Below, piece after piece: positions 17,806 through 26,439 of a stretch of DNA of 64,000 nucleotides. The notes under the pieces were generated by a model. The model was not told the origin of the DNA. It saw only the letters and a list, made by a program, of their open reading frames with translations, and ran no database searches. The stretch's first letter is position 1. Each line of letters begins with the position of its first letter. Source of the stretch: JABDLO01 sp035327565 (GTDB taxonomy: Bacteria > Bacteroidota > Bacteroidia > Chitinophagales > Saprospiraceae); the NCBI GenBank assembly GCA_035327565.1, contig DAOLDB010000010.1, forward strand, positions 1-64,000. Direction: 5' to 3'. Made by a program: the position numbers and the translations under genes.

Positions 17806-18645
17806 ATGAATCAATGGATATTATTTTTGTTTTTGATCTTTAGCATTAAGGATATCATGTCCCAATCATCTTTATCCATGATGACATACAATATCAGATA
17901 TGGGACAGCTGATGATGGTCCGAATCAATGGGACATCCGAAAAGATTTTTTGACACATATGCTACAATATTATGAACCCGATATCATAGCAACTCAGGAA
18001 GGGCAGAAATTTCAACTGGATTTCATGGGTGAATATTTGTCTGATTACCATTGGTTTGGTTTACCAAGAAACCGGGAAGCCTGGCCAGAATACTGTGCCA
18101 TCTATTACAGATCTTCAATTATTAAGCTTTTGAAAGATAGCACGATATGGCTCTCTCCTACTCCTGAAGTCCAATCTAAAGGCTGGGACGCTGCATTGGA
18201 AAGAATAGCCACAATAGGCCTTTTCCAAATCATAGAAAATTCCAACCTCTTTTGGGTCATTAATGCTCATTTTGATCATATTGGAGCAACTGCCCGACTT
18301 GAGTCTGCTAAACTTTTACGTTCTGTAGCTGACAGCCTCAAAAATAAATATGATATTCCTGTTATTCTGGCGGGTGATTTCAATGATACGCCTGATTCAC
18401 ACACTATTAAAGAGCTTAAAGAATACTTTTCAGATGCTTCAGAAATATCGATCATCCCCCCTTATGGACCACAGGGTACCTGGAATGCATTTGAATTTTC
18501 GCGAATACCTAATGAGACGATAGACTATATATTCATAGACAAAGGCTCTGATTGGATGGTCAAAAAATATAGAATCATTGATGATTTTTACCAATTCAAG
18601 TATCCATCAGATCATCTTCCTGTGATGGTTCATTTCCAATGGTAG
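17806..18645 (+). CDS. Endonuclease/exonuclease/phosphatase family protein, exported
   Basis: 279 residues. A short signal peptide (about 19 residues, ending Met-Ser-Gln) is followed by the EEP/DNase I-like domain. Motifs in order: Thr-Tyr-Asn-Ile-Arg-Tyr near 26, Ala-Thr-Gln-Glu-Gly near 64 (metal-binding Glu), Ala-His-Phe-Asp-His near 155, Ala-Gly-Asp-Phe-Asn-Asp near 187 and Ser-Asp-His-Leu-Pro-Val near 269 (catalytic His). Members hydrolyse phosphodiesters of nucleic acids, lipids or inositol phosphates. An exported member with no partner does not reveal which. Confidence 0.88.
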   Translation: MNQWILFLFLIFSIKDIMSQSSLSMMTYNIRYGTADDGPNQWDIRKDFLTHMLQYYEPDIIATQEGQKFQLDFMGEYLSDYHWFGLPRNREAWPEYCAIYYRSSIIKLLKDSTIWLSPTPEVQSKGWDAALERIATIGLFQIIENSNLFWVINAHFDHIGATARLESAKLLRSVADSLKNKYDIPVILAGDFNDTPDSHTIKELKEYFSDASEISIIPPYGPQGTWNAFEFSRIPNETIDYIFIDKGSDWMVKKYRIIDDFYQFKYPSDHLPVMVHFQW

Positions 18646-18758
18646 AAAGAGAATTATAAAATAGAGGCACATGAAATAAAAGATCCACTGGCAGAATAAT
18701 CTTTACTTAATGAGACTTAAAGCAGCCCCTAAACTTAAACTACTTATATATTGTATGA

Positions 18759-19028
18759 TCAGGCAGAGGTAGCTTCACCTAAAGAACTGATGTGTTTCAT
18801 CAATTTACTTTTCAGATTGGAAGCTTTATTCTTATGCCAGGTGTTATTTTTAGCCAGTTTATCAATCATACTGACTACTTTTGGAAGAAAAGTTTTCGCT
18901 TCCTCATGGTCACTCATTCCCCTTAATTTAGCAATGGCCGTTCGGGCTGTCTTTTTATAATATCTGTTTCTCAGCCTGATTTTGGCATTTTGACGTATTC
19001 TTTTCTTTGCTGATTGATGGTTAGCCAT
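18759..19028 (-). CDS. rpsT: 30S ribosomal protein S20
   Basis: 89 residues, close to the family length. Starts Met-Ala-Asn-His-Gln-Ser-Ala-Lys-Lys-Arg, the usual S20 opening, and is strongly basic and helical throughout. It binds 16S rRNA early in small-subunit assembly. It is a single-gene unit on the minus strand, between the plus-strand EEP and sucA genes. Confidence 0.97.
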   Translation of the reverse strand: MANHQSAKKRIRQNAKIRLRNRYYKKTARTAIAKLRGMSDHEEAKTFLPKVVSMIDKLAKNNTWHKNKASNLKSKLMKHISSLGEATSA

Positions 19029-19062
19029 ACATCTATTTAACTTACAATTTATAAATGGAGTG

Positions 19063-19070
19063 CAAAAGTA
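19063..19070 (-). promoter_or_regulatory. -7 box of the rpsT promoter
   Basis: Minus-strand TACTTTTG followed by CA, matching TAnnTTTG. It lies 35 bases before the rpsT ATG. No clear -33 TTG at 19-21 bases. The same TTACTTTTGCA string occurs before ribA. Confidence 0.45.
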
Positions 19071-19232
19071 ATATATATTTTTTGAAACTAATAATTTTTA
19101 TTCGCTACCTCATAATTTTTTTTGTTGAATTTTTGTTTTCTACTTCTGAATTTGAATATCTTGATAAAACAATATTGACAAAATGAACATTTAAAATTCA
19201 AAGGAAGTATTTCAATATTTTGATTTAAGATT

Positions 19233-19240
19233 GATATTTG
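19233..19240 (+). promoter_or_regulatory. Possible -7 box of the sucA promoter
   Basis: GATATTTG followed by CA matches TAnnTTTG at seven of eight positions. The implied start lies about 13 bases before the first ATG of sucA and about 34 before the second, which favours the second. No clear -33 element. Confidence 0.35.
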
Positions 19241-19259
19241 CACTTCTTTATATCCCAGA

Positions 19260-22007
19260 ATGAATAAAACAAATAGTGACATGACAGATTATTCTTTTGT
19301 CTATAACGCACATCCTTCGTATATCGAAAATATGTATAAAAATTTTAAGGTTGATCCCTCCAGTGTGGAAGAGGGTTGGAGGACTTTTTTTGAAGGATTC
19401 GAATTTGCTCAGAATGGAAATGGGCACACGGAAGAGCAGATCATTGATACTGCCAATATTGTCAAGGAATTTGGTGTCTTATCCATTATTTTTGGTTTCA
19501 GACAAAGGGGGCATCTCTTATCCGACACCAATCCAATACGCCGACGTAAAGACAGAAAGCCCCACCTTGATCTTTCGGATCATGGCCTGGAGGAAGCTGA
19601 TTTAGACAAGACCTTCCATGCAGGTATTGAAATTGGATTAGAAAACGCCACACTCAGGCAGATTTTGAATAAGCTTGTAGAAATTTATTCAGGACCCATT
19701 GGTATAGAATATTCGCATATAGAACACCGTGAAAAAAGGATGTGGGTAAGAAAGAAAATGGAAGAAAGGCCATTAAAGGGTGGTTATGGCCTGGGAATCA
19801 ACAAGAAGAAAAGAATTCTTGAAAAATTAAACGGAGCGACAGTTTTTGAAAATTTTCTTCATACCAAATATGTGGGTCAAAAGAGGTTTTCATTAGAAGG
19901 AGGAGAAACCACTATTGCCGCCCTGGATGCCATTATTAATAAAGCTACAGATGATGAAGTTGAAGAGGTCATAATAGGGATGGCACACAGAGGACGATTA
20001 AATGTCCTGGCCAATATTATGGGTAAAACCTATGAACAAATTTTCAATGAATTCGAAGGTACAGCAGTACCCGATTTAAGTTATGGTGATGGTGATGTAA
20101 AATATCATCTTGGATTCAGTTCACAAATCATGAAAGACGATGGAAAGACTATACATTTAAAAATGGTACCCAATCCTTCCCATCTTGAGTCAGTGAATCC
20201 GGTATTAGAAGGGTTTTCCCGGGCAAAAGCCGATATTTTATATAATAGTGATTTTAACCGTATCCTTCCTTTACTCATCCATGGCGATGCAGCGATTGCA
20301 GGCCAGGGTGTAGTATATGAAACCGTTCAGATGAGTCAACTGGAAGGTTATTATACGGGAGGAACCATTCATTTTGTAATCAATAATCAGATTGGTTTTA
20401 CCACTGATTTTGATGATGCGCGGTCTTCAACCTATTGTACTGCCGCTGCAAGCTTAGTGCAGGCACCTGTTTTCCATGTCAATGGAGATCAGCCTGAAGC
20501 CGTCGTTTGGGCAGCAGAGCTTGCCACAGAATACCGGCAAAAATTTAATAATGATGTTTTTATTGATATGGTCTGCTATAGAAAGCACGGCCATAATGAA
20601 GGCGATGATCCAAAATTTACTCAACCTTTGATGTATGATATCATCAAGGATCATCCCAATCCCAGAGAAAAATATCTACAAACTTTGATTGACCGCGGTC
20701 ATGTTGAGAAAAAGCTCGCTGAAGACATGGAAAAAACATTCTGGAATGATTTACAGAACAAATTAGACAGAGTGAAAGAAAATCCATTGCCATATACCTA
20801 TCAGGAGCCAGAAAATGAATGGAGAAAATTAGATTTTGTCAAGGATCCTGATAGCATCAATCAATACCCGGAAACCGGAGTAGATGGCAAGTCATTCAAT
20901 CAAGTGGTTAATCATCTGATGACCCTTCCCAAAGGATTTGTTCCATTATCTAAAATCAATCGATTACAGAAAAGTACTAAAAAGCTTTTGGATGACGGAT
21001 ATTTAGATTGGGCGATGGGTGAATTGGCTGCTTACGGTACACTTTTGCTTGATGGGCACGATGTGCGTATGAGTGGACAGGATGTAAAGAGAGGCACGTT
21101 TTCTCACCGGCATGCCATATTCAGGGATTCCAAAACCTTTGAACCTTATAATCGGTTGAGTGGGATGAGTGAAAGCCAGGGCCGATTCATGATTTATAAT
21201 TCGTTACTCTCCGAATTTGCTGTAATGGGATTTGAATATGGATACTCATTGGCTTCTCCTGGGTCGCTTGTAATATGGGAAGCACAATTCGGTGACTTTT
21301 ATAATGGCGCTCAAACCATTGTCGATCAGTATGTAAGTGCTGCGGAAAGCAAGTGGAGAAGGATGAGTGGATTGGTTTTACTACTACCCCATGGTTATTC
21401 AGGTCAGGGCCCGGAGCATTCCAGCGCAAGGTTAGAACGATTTCTACAATCGTGCGCTGAATTTAATATGATTGTCACCAATATCACTACACCGGCTAAT
21501 TTTTTTCATGCTCTAAGAAGGCAATTAGCACAACCTTTCAGAAAACCTTTAATAAACATGGCGCCAAAATCTCTTTTGCGCCATCCATTATGTGTCTCCT
21601 CAAGAAAAGAATTTCTTGAAAGCACGTCATTTAAACCCGTTATCGATGATACGGTCAATCATGCAAAAGTGAAGAAAGTTTTATTTTGCAGCGGACAAGT
21701 ATTTTACGATTTACTTGAAAAACAAAAATCAGATCACCGGGACGATATCGCCATTGTTCGCATAGAACAATTGTATCCTCTACCTGAAGCCGAAATCAGA
21801 AAAATTATGGATAAATACGACAAGGCTAAATACTTTTGGGTACAGGAAGAACCATTGAATATGGGTAGTTGGGAATATTTGATGCGCTATTTCAGAAAAG
21901 ACCCGATAGAGGTAGTGGCACGAAGAGCTTCGGCATCAACAGCAACGGGATATAAGAAAGTGCATGATGCCCAGCAAACTGACATTATTAATAGGGCATT
22001 TGCTTAA
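19260..22007 (+). CDS. sucA: 2-oxoglutarate dehydrogenase E1 component
   Basis: 915 residues, the normal length for OdhA/SucA. It decarboxylates 2-oxoglutarate with thiamine diphosphate and passes the succinyl group to the E2 lipoyl domain in the TCA cycle. Met-Ala-His-Arg-Gly-Arg-Leu-Asn near 240, Gly-Asp-Ala-Ala-Ile-Ala-Gly-Gln-Gly near 341 and His-Gly-Tyr-Ser-Gly-Gln-Gly-Pro-Glu-His near 708 are the TPP- and substrate-binding signatures. The start at 19260 gives seven extra residues before a second ATG at 19281, whose product begins like typical orthologues, so 19281 is possible. sucB is not in the window downstream. Confidence 0.97.
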   Translation: MNKTNSDMTDYSFVYNAHPSYIENMYKNFKVDPSSVEEGWRTFFEGFEFAQNGNGHTEEQIIDTANIVKEFGVLSIIFGFRQRGHLLSDTNPIRRRKDRKPHLDLSDHGLEEADLDKTFHAGIEIGLENATLRQILNKLVEIYSGPIGIEYSHIEHREKRMWVRKKMEERPLKGGYGLGINKKKRILEKLNGATVFENFLHTKYVGQKRFSLEGGETTIAALDAIINKATDDEVEEVIIGMAHRGRLNVLANIMGKTYEQIFNEFEGTAVPDLSYGDGDVKYHLGFSSQIMKDDGKTIHLKMVPNPSHLESVNPVLEGFSRAKADILYNSDFNRILPLLIHGDAAIAGQGVVYETVQMSQLEGYYTGGTIHFVINNQIGFTTDFDDARSSTYCTAAASLVQAPVFHVNGDQPEAVVWAAELATEYRQKFNNDVFIDMVCYRKHGHNEGDDPKFTQPLMYDIIKDHPNPREKYLQTLIDRGHVEKKLAEDMEKTFWNDLQNKLDRVKENPLPYTYQEPENEWRKLDFVKDPDSINQYPETGVDGKSFNQVVNHLMTLPKGFVPLSKINRLQKSTKKLLDDGYLDWAMGELAAYGTLLLDGHDVRMSGQDVKRGTFSHRHAIFRDSKTFEPYNRLSGMSESQGRFMIYNSLLSEFAVMGFEYGYSLASPGSLVIWEAQFGDFYNGAQTIVDQYVSAAESKWRRMSGLVLLLPHGYSGQGPEHSSARLERFLQSCAEFNMIVTNITTPANFFHALRRQLAQPFRKPLINMAPKSLLRHPLCVSSRKEFLESTSFKPVIDDTVNHAKVKKVLFCSGQVFYDLLEKQKSDHRDDIAIVRIEQLYPLPEAEIRKIMDKYDKAKYFWVQEEPLNMGSWEYLMRYFRKDPIEVVARRASASTATGYKKVHDAQQTDIINRAFA

Positions 22008-22105
22008 CCTCTGATTTTATTGATTTTACATCGAGCTGTCAGTCGGAATGAAGAAGTAATAAAAAATCCTGTTTTTTAGTAGTTCCCATTGCTTGTCAGG
22101 ATGCA

Positions 22106-22996
22106 TTATTCTCTTCTTTCTTTTACAGTGAACACCCTGCTAATATTGAATCCAAAATGGACATCTCCATCACCCCATCTCCCTCTGGTTTCTGCGACAA
22201 ATCCTTTTTCTATCATTGATGTACTGTTGGTGAAGTGAAGCTGAAAAACGTGTCCACCGGTCTCGATATCAAACCCAATAGAAAGCGAATTAGTAAATTG
22301 CTGATCCAATTGATCAGGCAAAACATATATATATTCAGCATTGAGTGCAACTCGTTTATTGAGCTTAATTCGTCCTCCTGCTCCCAGTGCGTAAACGTCA
22401 TTGCTTTCTTGTACAGTGGCAACCAGGTTTCGATGCACGACCGTTGGACTAAGTTGAAAAGTAAATGTATCACTGAATTTTCTTCCAATAATCATCTGCC
22501 AGGTGTAATACAATCTTGAACTGAAAAAATTATCCCTATCGGGGATAGGCCATCGCAGAGTTTGAATGGCAGTAGATGCAAAAAGCGCAGCCGTAACCGG
22601 CATATTCTTCTTGCCTTTACTTTGCCTTAAAAACTTCCACTTTATAAATCCATCGTATGTTTTTTCAAAGCTTCCTCTTCCTATACCAATAGTAATCATA
22701 TCCGTCAAACCATAATCCAAACCAATTCTTACAGTTGAATTGTCCAATCCAAAAAGCTCGTACAACCCCCCACTTACAAATCCAAACCTGTGTCCGATTT
22801 TAAAATCAAGAACACCTCCAGCCGTATTCTCTAATGAATGAAGATTAATGACCCGGTTGGTTTTGAAGCTTGCATCAGCATAATCAGTGGTAACTTCATC
22901 GTCCAAAAGTGATAATAAATCAATCCCCTCCTGAGCATAAATGCTTATCGCTAAAAGGATCATACTTAAAATCAATAAATAGTACCGATTATTCAT
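22106..22996 (-). CDS. DUF5777-family beta-barrel protein
   Basis: 296 residues. A signal peptide of about 21 residues ends Ile-Tyr-Ala-Gln. The mature protein has many short amphipathic strands, aromatic girdles, and an opening segment with Lys-Thr-Asn-Arg-Val-Ile-Asn-Leu-His-Ser-Leu-Glu that is typical of the DUF5777 family in Bacteroidota. It is probably an outer-membrane barrel. Function unknown; in other Bacteroidota it is found beside c-type cytochromes and YceI proteins, as here. Last gene of a four-gene minus-strand run, 33 bases after YceI. Confidence 0.85.
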   Translation of the reverse strand: MNNRYYLLILSMILLAISIYAQEGIDLLSLLDDEVTTDYADASFKTNRVINLHSLENTAGGVLDFKIGHRFGFVSGGLYELFGLDNSTVRIGLDYGLTDMITIGIGRGSFEKTYDGFIKWKFLRQSKGKKNMPVTAALFASTAIQTLRWPIPDRDNFFSSRLYYTWQMIIGRKFSDTFTFQLSPTVVHRNLVATVQESNDVYALGAGGRIKLNKRVALNAEYIYVLPDQLDQQFTNSLSIGFDIETGGHVFQLHFTNSTSMIEKGFVAETRGRWGDGDVHFGFNISRVFTVKERRE

Positions 22997-23029
22997 GATT
23001 CTATTCTTGTCGTTTTAAGAGAATATTAT

Positions 23030-23608
23030 TTATTTGGAGAGCTTTTCCATTTGCCCAACTACTTTGACTTCGAGTGTTTTTGCAATTTTATCCCGTACGA
23101 CCGATGGAATGGAAATTCCAAAATCAGCGACCTGGACTTCAAATGCTGTATTGACATGAACATATCCGTCTTTAATTTCAATAGAGCAGGGAGCTTCAAT
23201 TTGCTTCTTTCTATCTCTGATGGATAACTCTCCCGCTACATGACAGGCATGTGTTCCGGGCTGTACCGGATCAATAAATTCATAATTCACCAAATTGCCC
23301 TGAAATACTGCTTTGGGATACTTATTGCTTTCCATATAATTTTCATTAAAATGTTCCTGCATCAATGCTTTTTCAAATTGAAACCCTTTGATCAGTGTTG
23401 CAGATTCCACTTTACCTGTTTCAAAATCCAGGATGATAGTAGATGACTTATTAAAGGCGTCAATCTTCTCTAAAGGCGTATCTGAATAAAACGAAATGTT
23501 ACCAGTGCGTGTAAAATAGATCTGAGCATGCAGACTATGGAAAAACAAAATTTGAAATACTATTATAAAAGTATTTTTATTGATGGGTATTATTAGGTCC
23601 ATTTTCAT
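23030..23608 (-). CDS. YceI-family periplasmic protein
   Basis: 192 residues. A signal-peptide-like hydrophobic segment ends about residue 28 (Leu-His-Ala-Gln). The mature part fits the lipocalin-like YceI fold, which binds polyisoprenoid or other lipid ligands in its barrel. Visible are Gly-Asn-Ile-Ser-Phe-Tyr-Ser, Phe-Gln-Phe-Glu-Lys-Ala-Leu-Met-Gln-Glu-His-Phe and Lys-Tyr-Pro-Lys-Ala-Val-Phe. The start is three bases beyond the end of the OB-fold gene, so the two are tightly coupled. Ligand is unknown; a quinone-related role would suit the cytochrome neighbours but is inference. Confidence 0.85.
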   Translation of the reverse strand: MKMDLIIPINKNTFIIVFQILFFHSLHAQIYFTRTGNISFYSDTPLEKIDAFNKSSTIILDFETGKVESATLIKGFQFEKALMQEHFNENYMESNKYPKAVFQGNLVNYEFIDPVQPGTHACHVAGELSIRDRKKQIEAPCSIEIKDGYVHVNTAFEVQVADFGISIPSVVRDKIAKTLEVKVVGQMEKLSK

Positions 23609-23611
23609 TCC

Positions 23612-24040
23612 TTAATTTTTATTGATTAAAGTGCATCTTTCTAATATTACATCCATCAGAATACCTGTGCATATTCCCCGAACGGTAACTTCCATACCTT
23701 CTTCAATACCTGTCATGAAGTCATAATCCAAAAAACTGCAACTGATCTCACCCAAATTTCCATTGGTTGACAAATAAATGTTTCCCATTTTTTCATCTTT
23801 TAGAACTGAAGAAACCCTTCCCTTCACCTGAACTATTTTTCCAAGATAAGTTGCATTTGCCTCCTCTTCATCTTTTTCAAAGGCTGAATATAATTCTGAT
23901 GCAGTAAGTAAATAATTCGGTTTTGCCTTTAACATATCCACATGCTTCTTGTGATACATTGAGTAGGCTATGAAAGCCATAATGACAACAATGATTAAAA
24001 GGAAAGGAAGTAAAATCTTTAATTTAAGGACTGCTTTCAT
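23612..24040 (-). CDS. OB-fold (tRNA_anti-like) envelope protein
   Basis: 142 residues. A membrane anchor at 8-28 is followed by a helix, then an OB-fold domain at about 45-142: Ala-Thr-Tyr-Leu-Gly-Lys-Ile-Val-Gln-Val-Lys-Gly-Arg-Val near the first strands. This is the tRNA_anti-like domain found in exported proteins of Bacteroidota. No nucleic-acid role is implied for this subgroup. It sits between the haem lipoprotein and YceI and was probably co-opted for binding in the periplasm. Confidence 0.75.
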   Translation of the reverse strand: MKAVLKLKILLPFLLIIVVIMAFIAYSMYHKKHVDMLKAKPNYLLTASELYSAFEKDEEEANATYLGKIVQVKGRVSSVLKDEKMGNIYLSTNGNLGEISCSFLDYDFMTGIEEGMEVTVRGICTGILMDVILERCTLINKN

Positions 24041-24152
24041 GATCTATACATTATCAGGTGGAGATAAACCCTAAGAAATGAATGACTAAAGTGTTAAACT
24101 TTTATGCATTTAATTCTTTTTAAGGTTAATAAATTCAAGGTATTCCTTCAAC

Positions 24153-24518
24153 TCAGTTGTTTAGGCTTCCTTCTTCTATCCACTGTTCTATCCTTCTGAT
24201 ATCGCAAGCGGGTAATTTTGGAGCATTTTCAGGCATGGGAGTAAAATTTCTTTCATGATTTATTGAACCTATCAGAGAACCATTATTCACATATCGCATC
24301 AATTCGCTATAGTTTTCAAGATCTACATTGCCCATACGCGCTGCGGAACTATGGCACACAAAACATGTTCTTATAAATATTGGTTGTATATCATTAGTCA
24401 AGCTCATATTCTCCGGAAAACATTCAAAACCGGGATAGAGTAATTCCTCAACATCATAAAAACAAGCACTCCATAAGGAAAAACCAAAAACTACGATAAA
24501 AAACCGTATACAATTCAT
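24153..24518 (-). CDS. Mono-haem c-type cytochrome-like lipoprotein
   Basis: 121 residues from the ATG at 24518; the frame is open to 24557 but only the internal start gives a proper lipoprotein signal ending Trp-Ser-Ala-Cys. A single haem-binding Cys-Phe-Val-Cys-His sits near residue 52. A Met-Pro segment near 96 could supply the axial methionine. Probably anchored to a membrane facing the periplasm, where it would carry electrons to or from partners. First gene of the run with OB-fold, YceI and DUF5777 proteins. Confidence 0.8.
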   Translation of the reverse strand: MNCIRFFIVVFGFSLWSACFYDVEELLYPGFECFPENMSLTNDIQPIFIRTCFVCHSSAARMGNVDLENYSELMRYVNNGSLIGSINHERNFTPMPENAPKLPACDIRRIEQWIEEGSLNN

Positions 24519-24821
24519 TTTAACTAATCTGTCCTGATTTAAAGGTGATTTTTTCAATTCTACTTTACTTTCTATGCCCTAAAATTTGACTTCTTTTGCT
24601 TTATCACTTCTGAAACCATTTCGATATTCATTTTAAAATTGAACTGAATCAAAATAAGCATCATAAGTTAAATGAAAATAAAACGCAGGTTTTTACCAAG
24701 GTGTTATTAATCTACTTTAATATCGAGTAAAAGCAGCAATATTACCATAAACGTTGAAGTAGCCATGGATTTAGTATATATACGCAAATTTCAAAAGTCT
24801 GGATGGATTCAAATTAAAAAC

Positions 24822-26144
24822 TTATCTACATCCCATATCATTTCGTGACAATACATCATTGTTTGGAAAACACATACCTGAAATTACCTCCTTTGGTGCA
24901 TATCTTTCCAAATTAGGATCACGTAAGCCATTTCTCAAAAACTCTACCAGGTCGGATTTTTCCTGATCACTTAATCCTAATGGTCTCAAATAAGTTGTAA
25001 GTTGATGCCTGGGCACTCTTGAATTTTCTGGTATCCCTTGATTAAAATACTCTACCACATCTTCAAGGGTTTCTTTACTACCTCCATGAAAATACGGGCC
25101 ACTGTCTCCCATATTATATAATTGCGGTGTTCTGAATTTAAACATATCCTGAGCTCTGCCCGTAAATCCTCCCCTGCCAAAATTTCTCAAATCATTTTCA
25201 TCCGTTTTCAATCCTCCTCGCTCATATAGGTCTCTTACTCCTAACGCCTCAAATCGCATAGATCCCAAATTCTTTTCAAAATGGCAGGTATTACATGCAG
25301 CCTTACCAAAGAATACGATAGCTCCTCTCTTTTGCTGCTCTGTCATAGCATTATTCTGACCCCTGAGCCATAATTGAAATGGAGCTTCGTTAGTAATCAA
25401 TGCCCTCAGGTAAGCTGAAATGGCAAAACTTGCTCCTTTCCTTGAATATTTGTCTGCTTCGCCAAGATCTGGAAACGCCTTGTCAAACATCTCTTTATAA
25501 CCGGCTTCTTCGATAATTTCTTTCGTATACATCATTCGATGTACAATAAGACCCTCAATGTTCTGACCTTCAAGAGCACCAAGTCTTTCATGGTTGCGGG
25601 CAGTACCGGGATCAAACACTCCCCACATATCTTCTGTACCTACATTATGACCGTCTGAACCAAATGAACCATTCCACATTGTATTTTCCACAAAAGCAAC
25701 ATTTATAGTAGCTAAAGGTCTTGCACCTTGTGCATCAATTTCATGATCCTGGTAATAAGGAGCTTTGGTTCTGCTTTCCCCTTTTTCACCCATACCAAAT
25801 CCTCCATCGGCAATACCTTGCATTCTTCCCGGCCTGAAACCAGACTCAACTATATGGCAGCTTGAACATGTAAAGGTGAACATATGATTCCCGCGCATAG
25901 CCTCATTGGCAAACTTGGGTTCGAAAAACAGCATTTTACCTAACTCTATTTTTTCCGGAGTTAAAGGATTAACAGGTGATTGGGGAATCGATGCAAAATC
26001 ATTGGAAGCAGGTAAAATATACTGATCCTTATTGCCTATCAGTTGTGTTAATTCAACATCCAAAGCCACCACTTCCTGGTGGTCGCAACTGCTTATCATT
26101 ATTGACAAAAGGAAAACTGAAGAAAAAAGTATAATTCTTTTCAT
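24822..26144 (-). CDS. Di-haem cytochrome c peroxidase (MauG/CcpA family)
   Basis: 440 residues. Lipoprotein signal ending Ile-Ser-Ser-Cys at about residue 20. Two haem sites: Cys-Ser-Ser-Cys-His near 92 and Cys-Asn-Thr-Cys-His near 282, each in the CxxCH form. Gly-Pro-Tyr-Phe-His-Gly-Gly near 350 and Thr-Pro-Gln-Leu-Tyr-Asn-Met at about 340 are typical of this group. The family reduces hydrogen peroxide with electrons from small cytochromes, or in MauG relatives oxidises protein substrates. The family usual length is 330-400, so this member has extra loops. Faces the periplasm. It lies 265 bases upstream of the haem lipoprotein and likely functions with it. Confidence 0.92.
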   Translation of the reverse strand: MKRIILFSSVFLLSIMISSCDHQEVVALDVELTQLIGNKDQYILPASNDFASIPQSPVNPLTPEKIELGKMLFFEPKFANEAMRGNHMFTFTCSSCHIVESGFRPGRMQGIADGGFGMGEKGESRTKAPYYQDHEIDAQGARPLATINVAFVENTMWNGSFGSDGHNVGTEDMWGVFDPGTARNHERLGALEGQNIEGLIVHRMMYTKEIIEEAGYKEMFDKAFPDLGEADKYSRKGASFAISAYLRALITNEAPFQLWLRGQNNAMTEQQKRGAIVFFGKAACNTCHFEKNLGSMRFEALGVRDLYERGGLKTDENDLRNFGRGGFTGRAQDMFKFRTPQLYNMGDSGPYFHGGSKETLEDVVEYFNQGIPENSRVPRHQLTTYLRPLGLSDQEKSDLVEFLRNGLRDPNLERYAPKEVISGMCFPNNDVLSRNDMGCR

Positions 26145-26170
26145 AGTTTTAGACCGTTTATTTCAGATGC

Positions 26171-26178
26171 CAAATATA
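26171..26178 (-). promoter_or_regulatory. -7 box of the cytochrome c peroxidase promoter
   Basis: Minus-strand TATATTTG is a full match to TAnnTTTG, placed 27 bases before the ATG at 26144. A -33 TTG was not found at the usual spacing. Confidence 0.4.
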
Positions 26179-26439
26179 ATTCGAAAGTTGAAAATTTAAT
26201 AAGTATTCTTTATATTTTTTATTACAATATATTATTTACAATTAGATAAGCAATCTCTTGTTTTTAACAAATATATTCTCAAAAAAAAATTACAAAAGCA
26301 CAGGATACTGGCTATTTAGAAAACTTACTACAAAACTTTTATCTATTCAATCAGGACAGAATACAATTCTTATTGAGATAAATACAATGTAACAAAAATT
26401 TTAAACGGAAAAAAATATAAAGTTTCAATAAAGATTATA

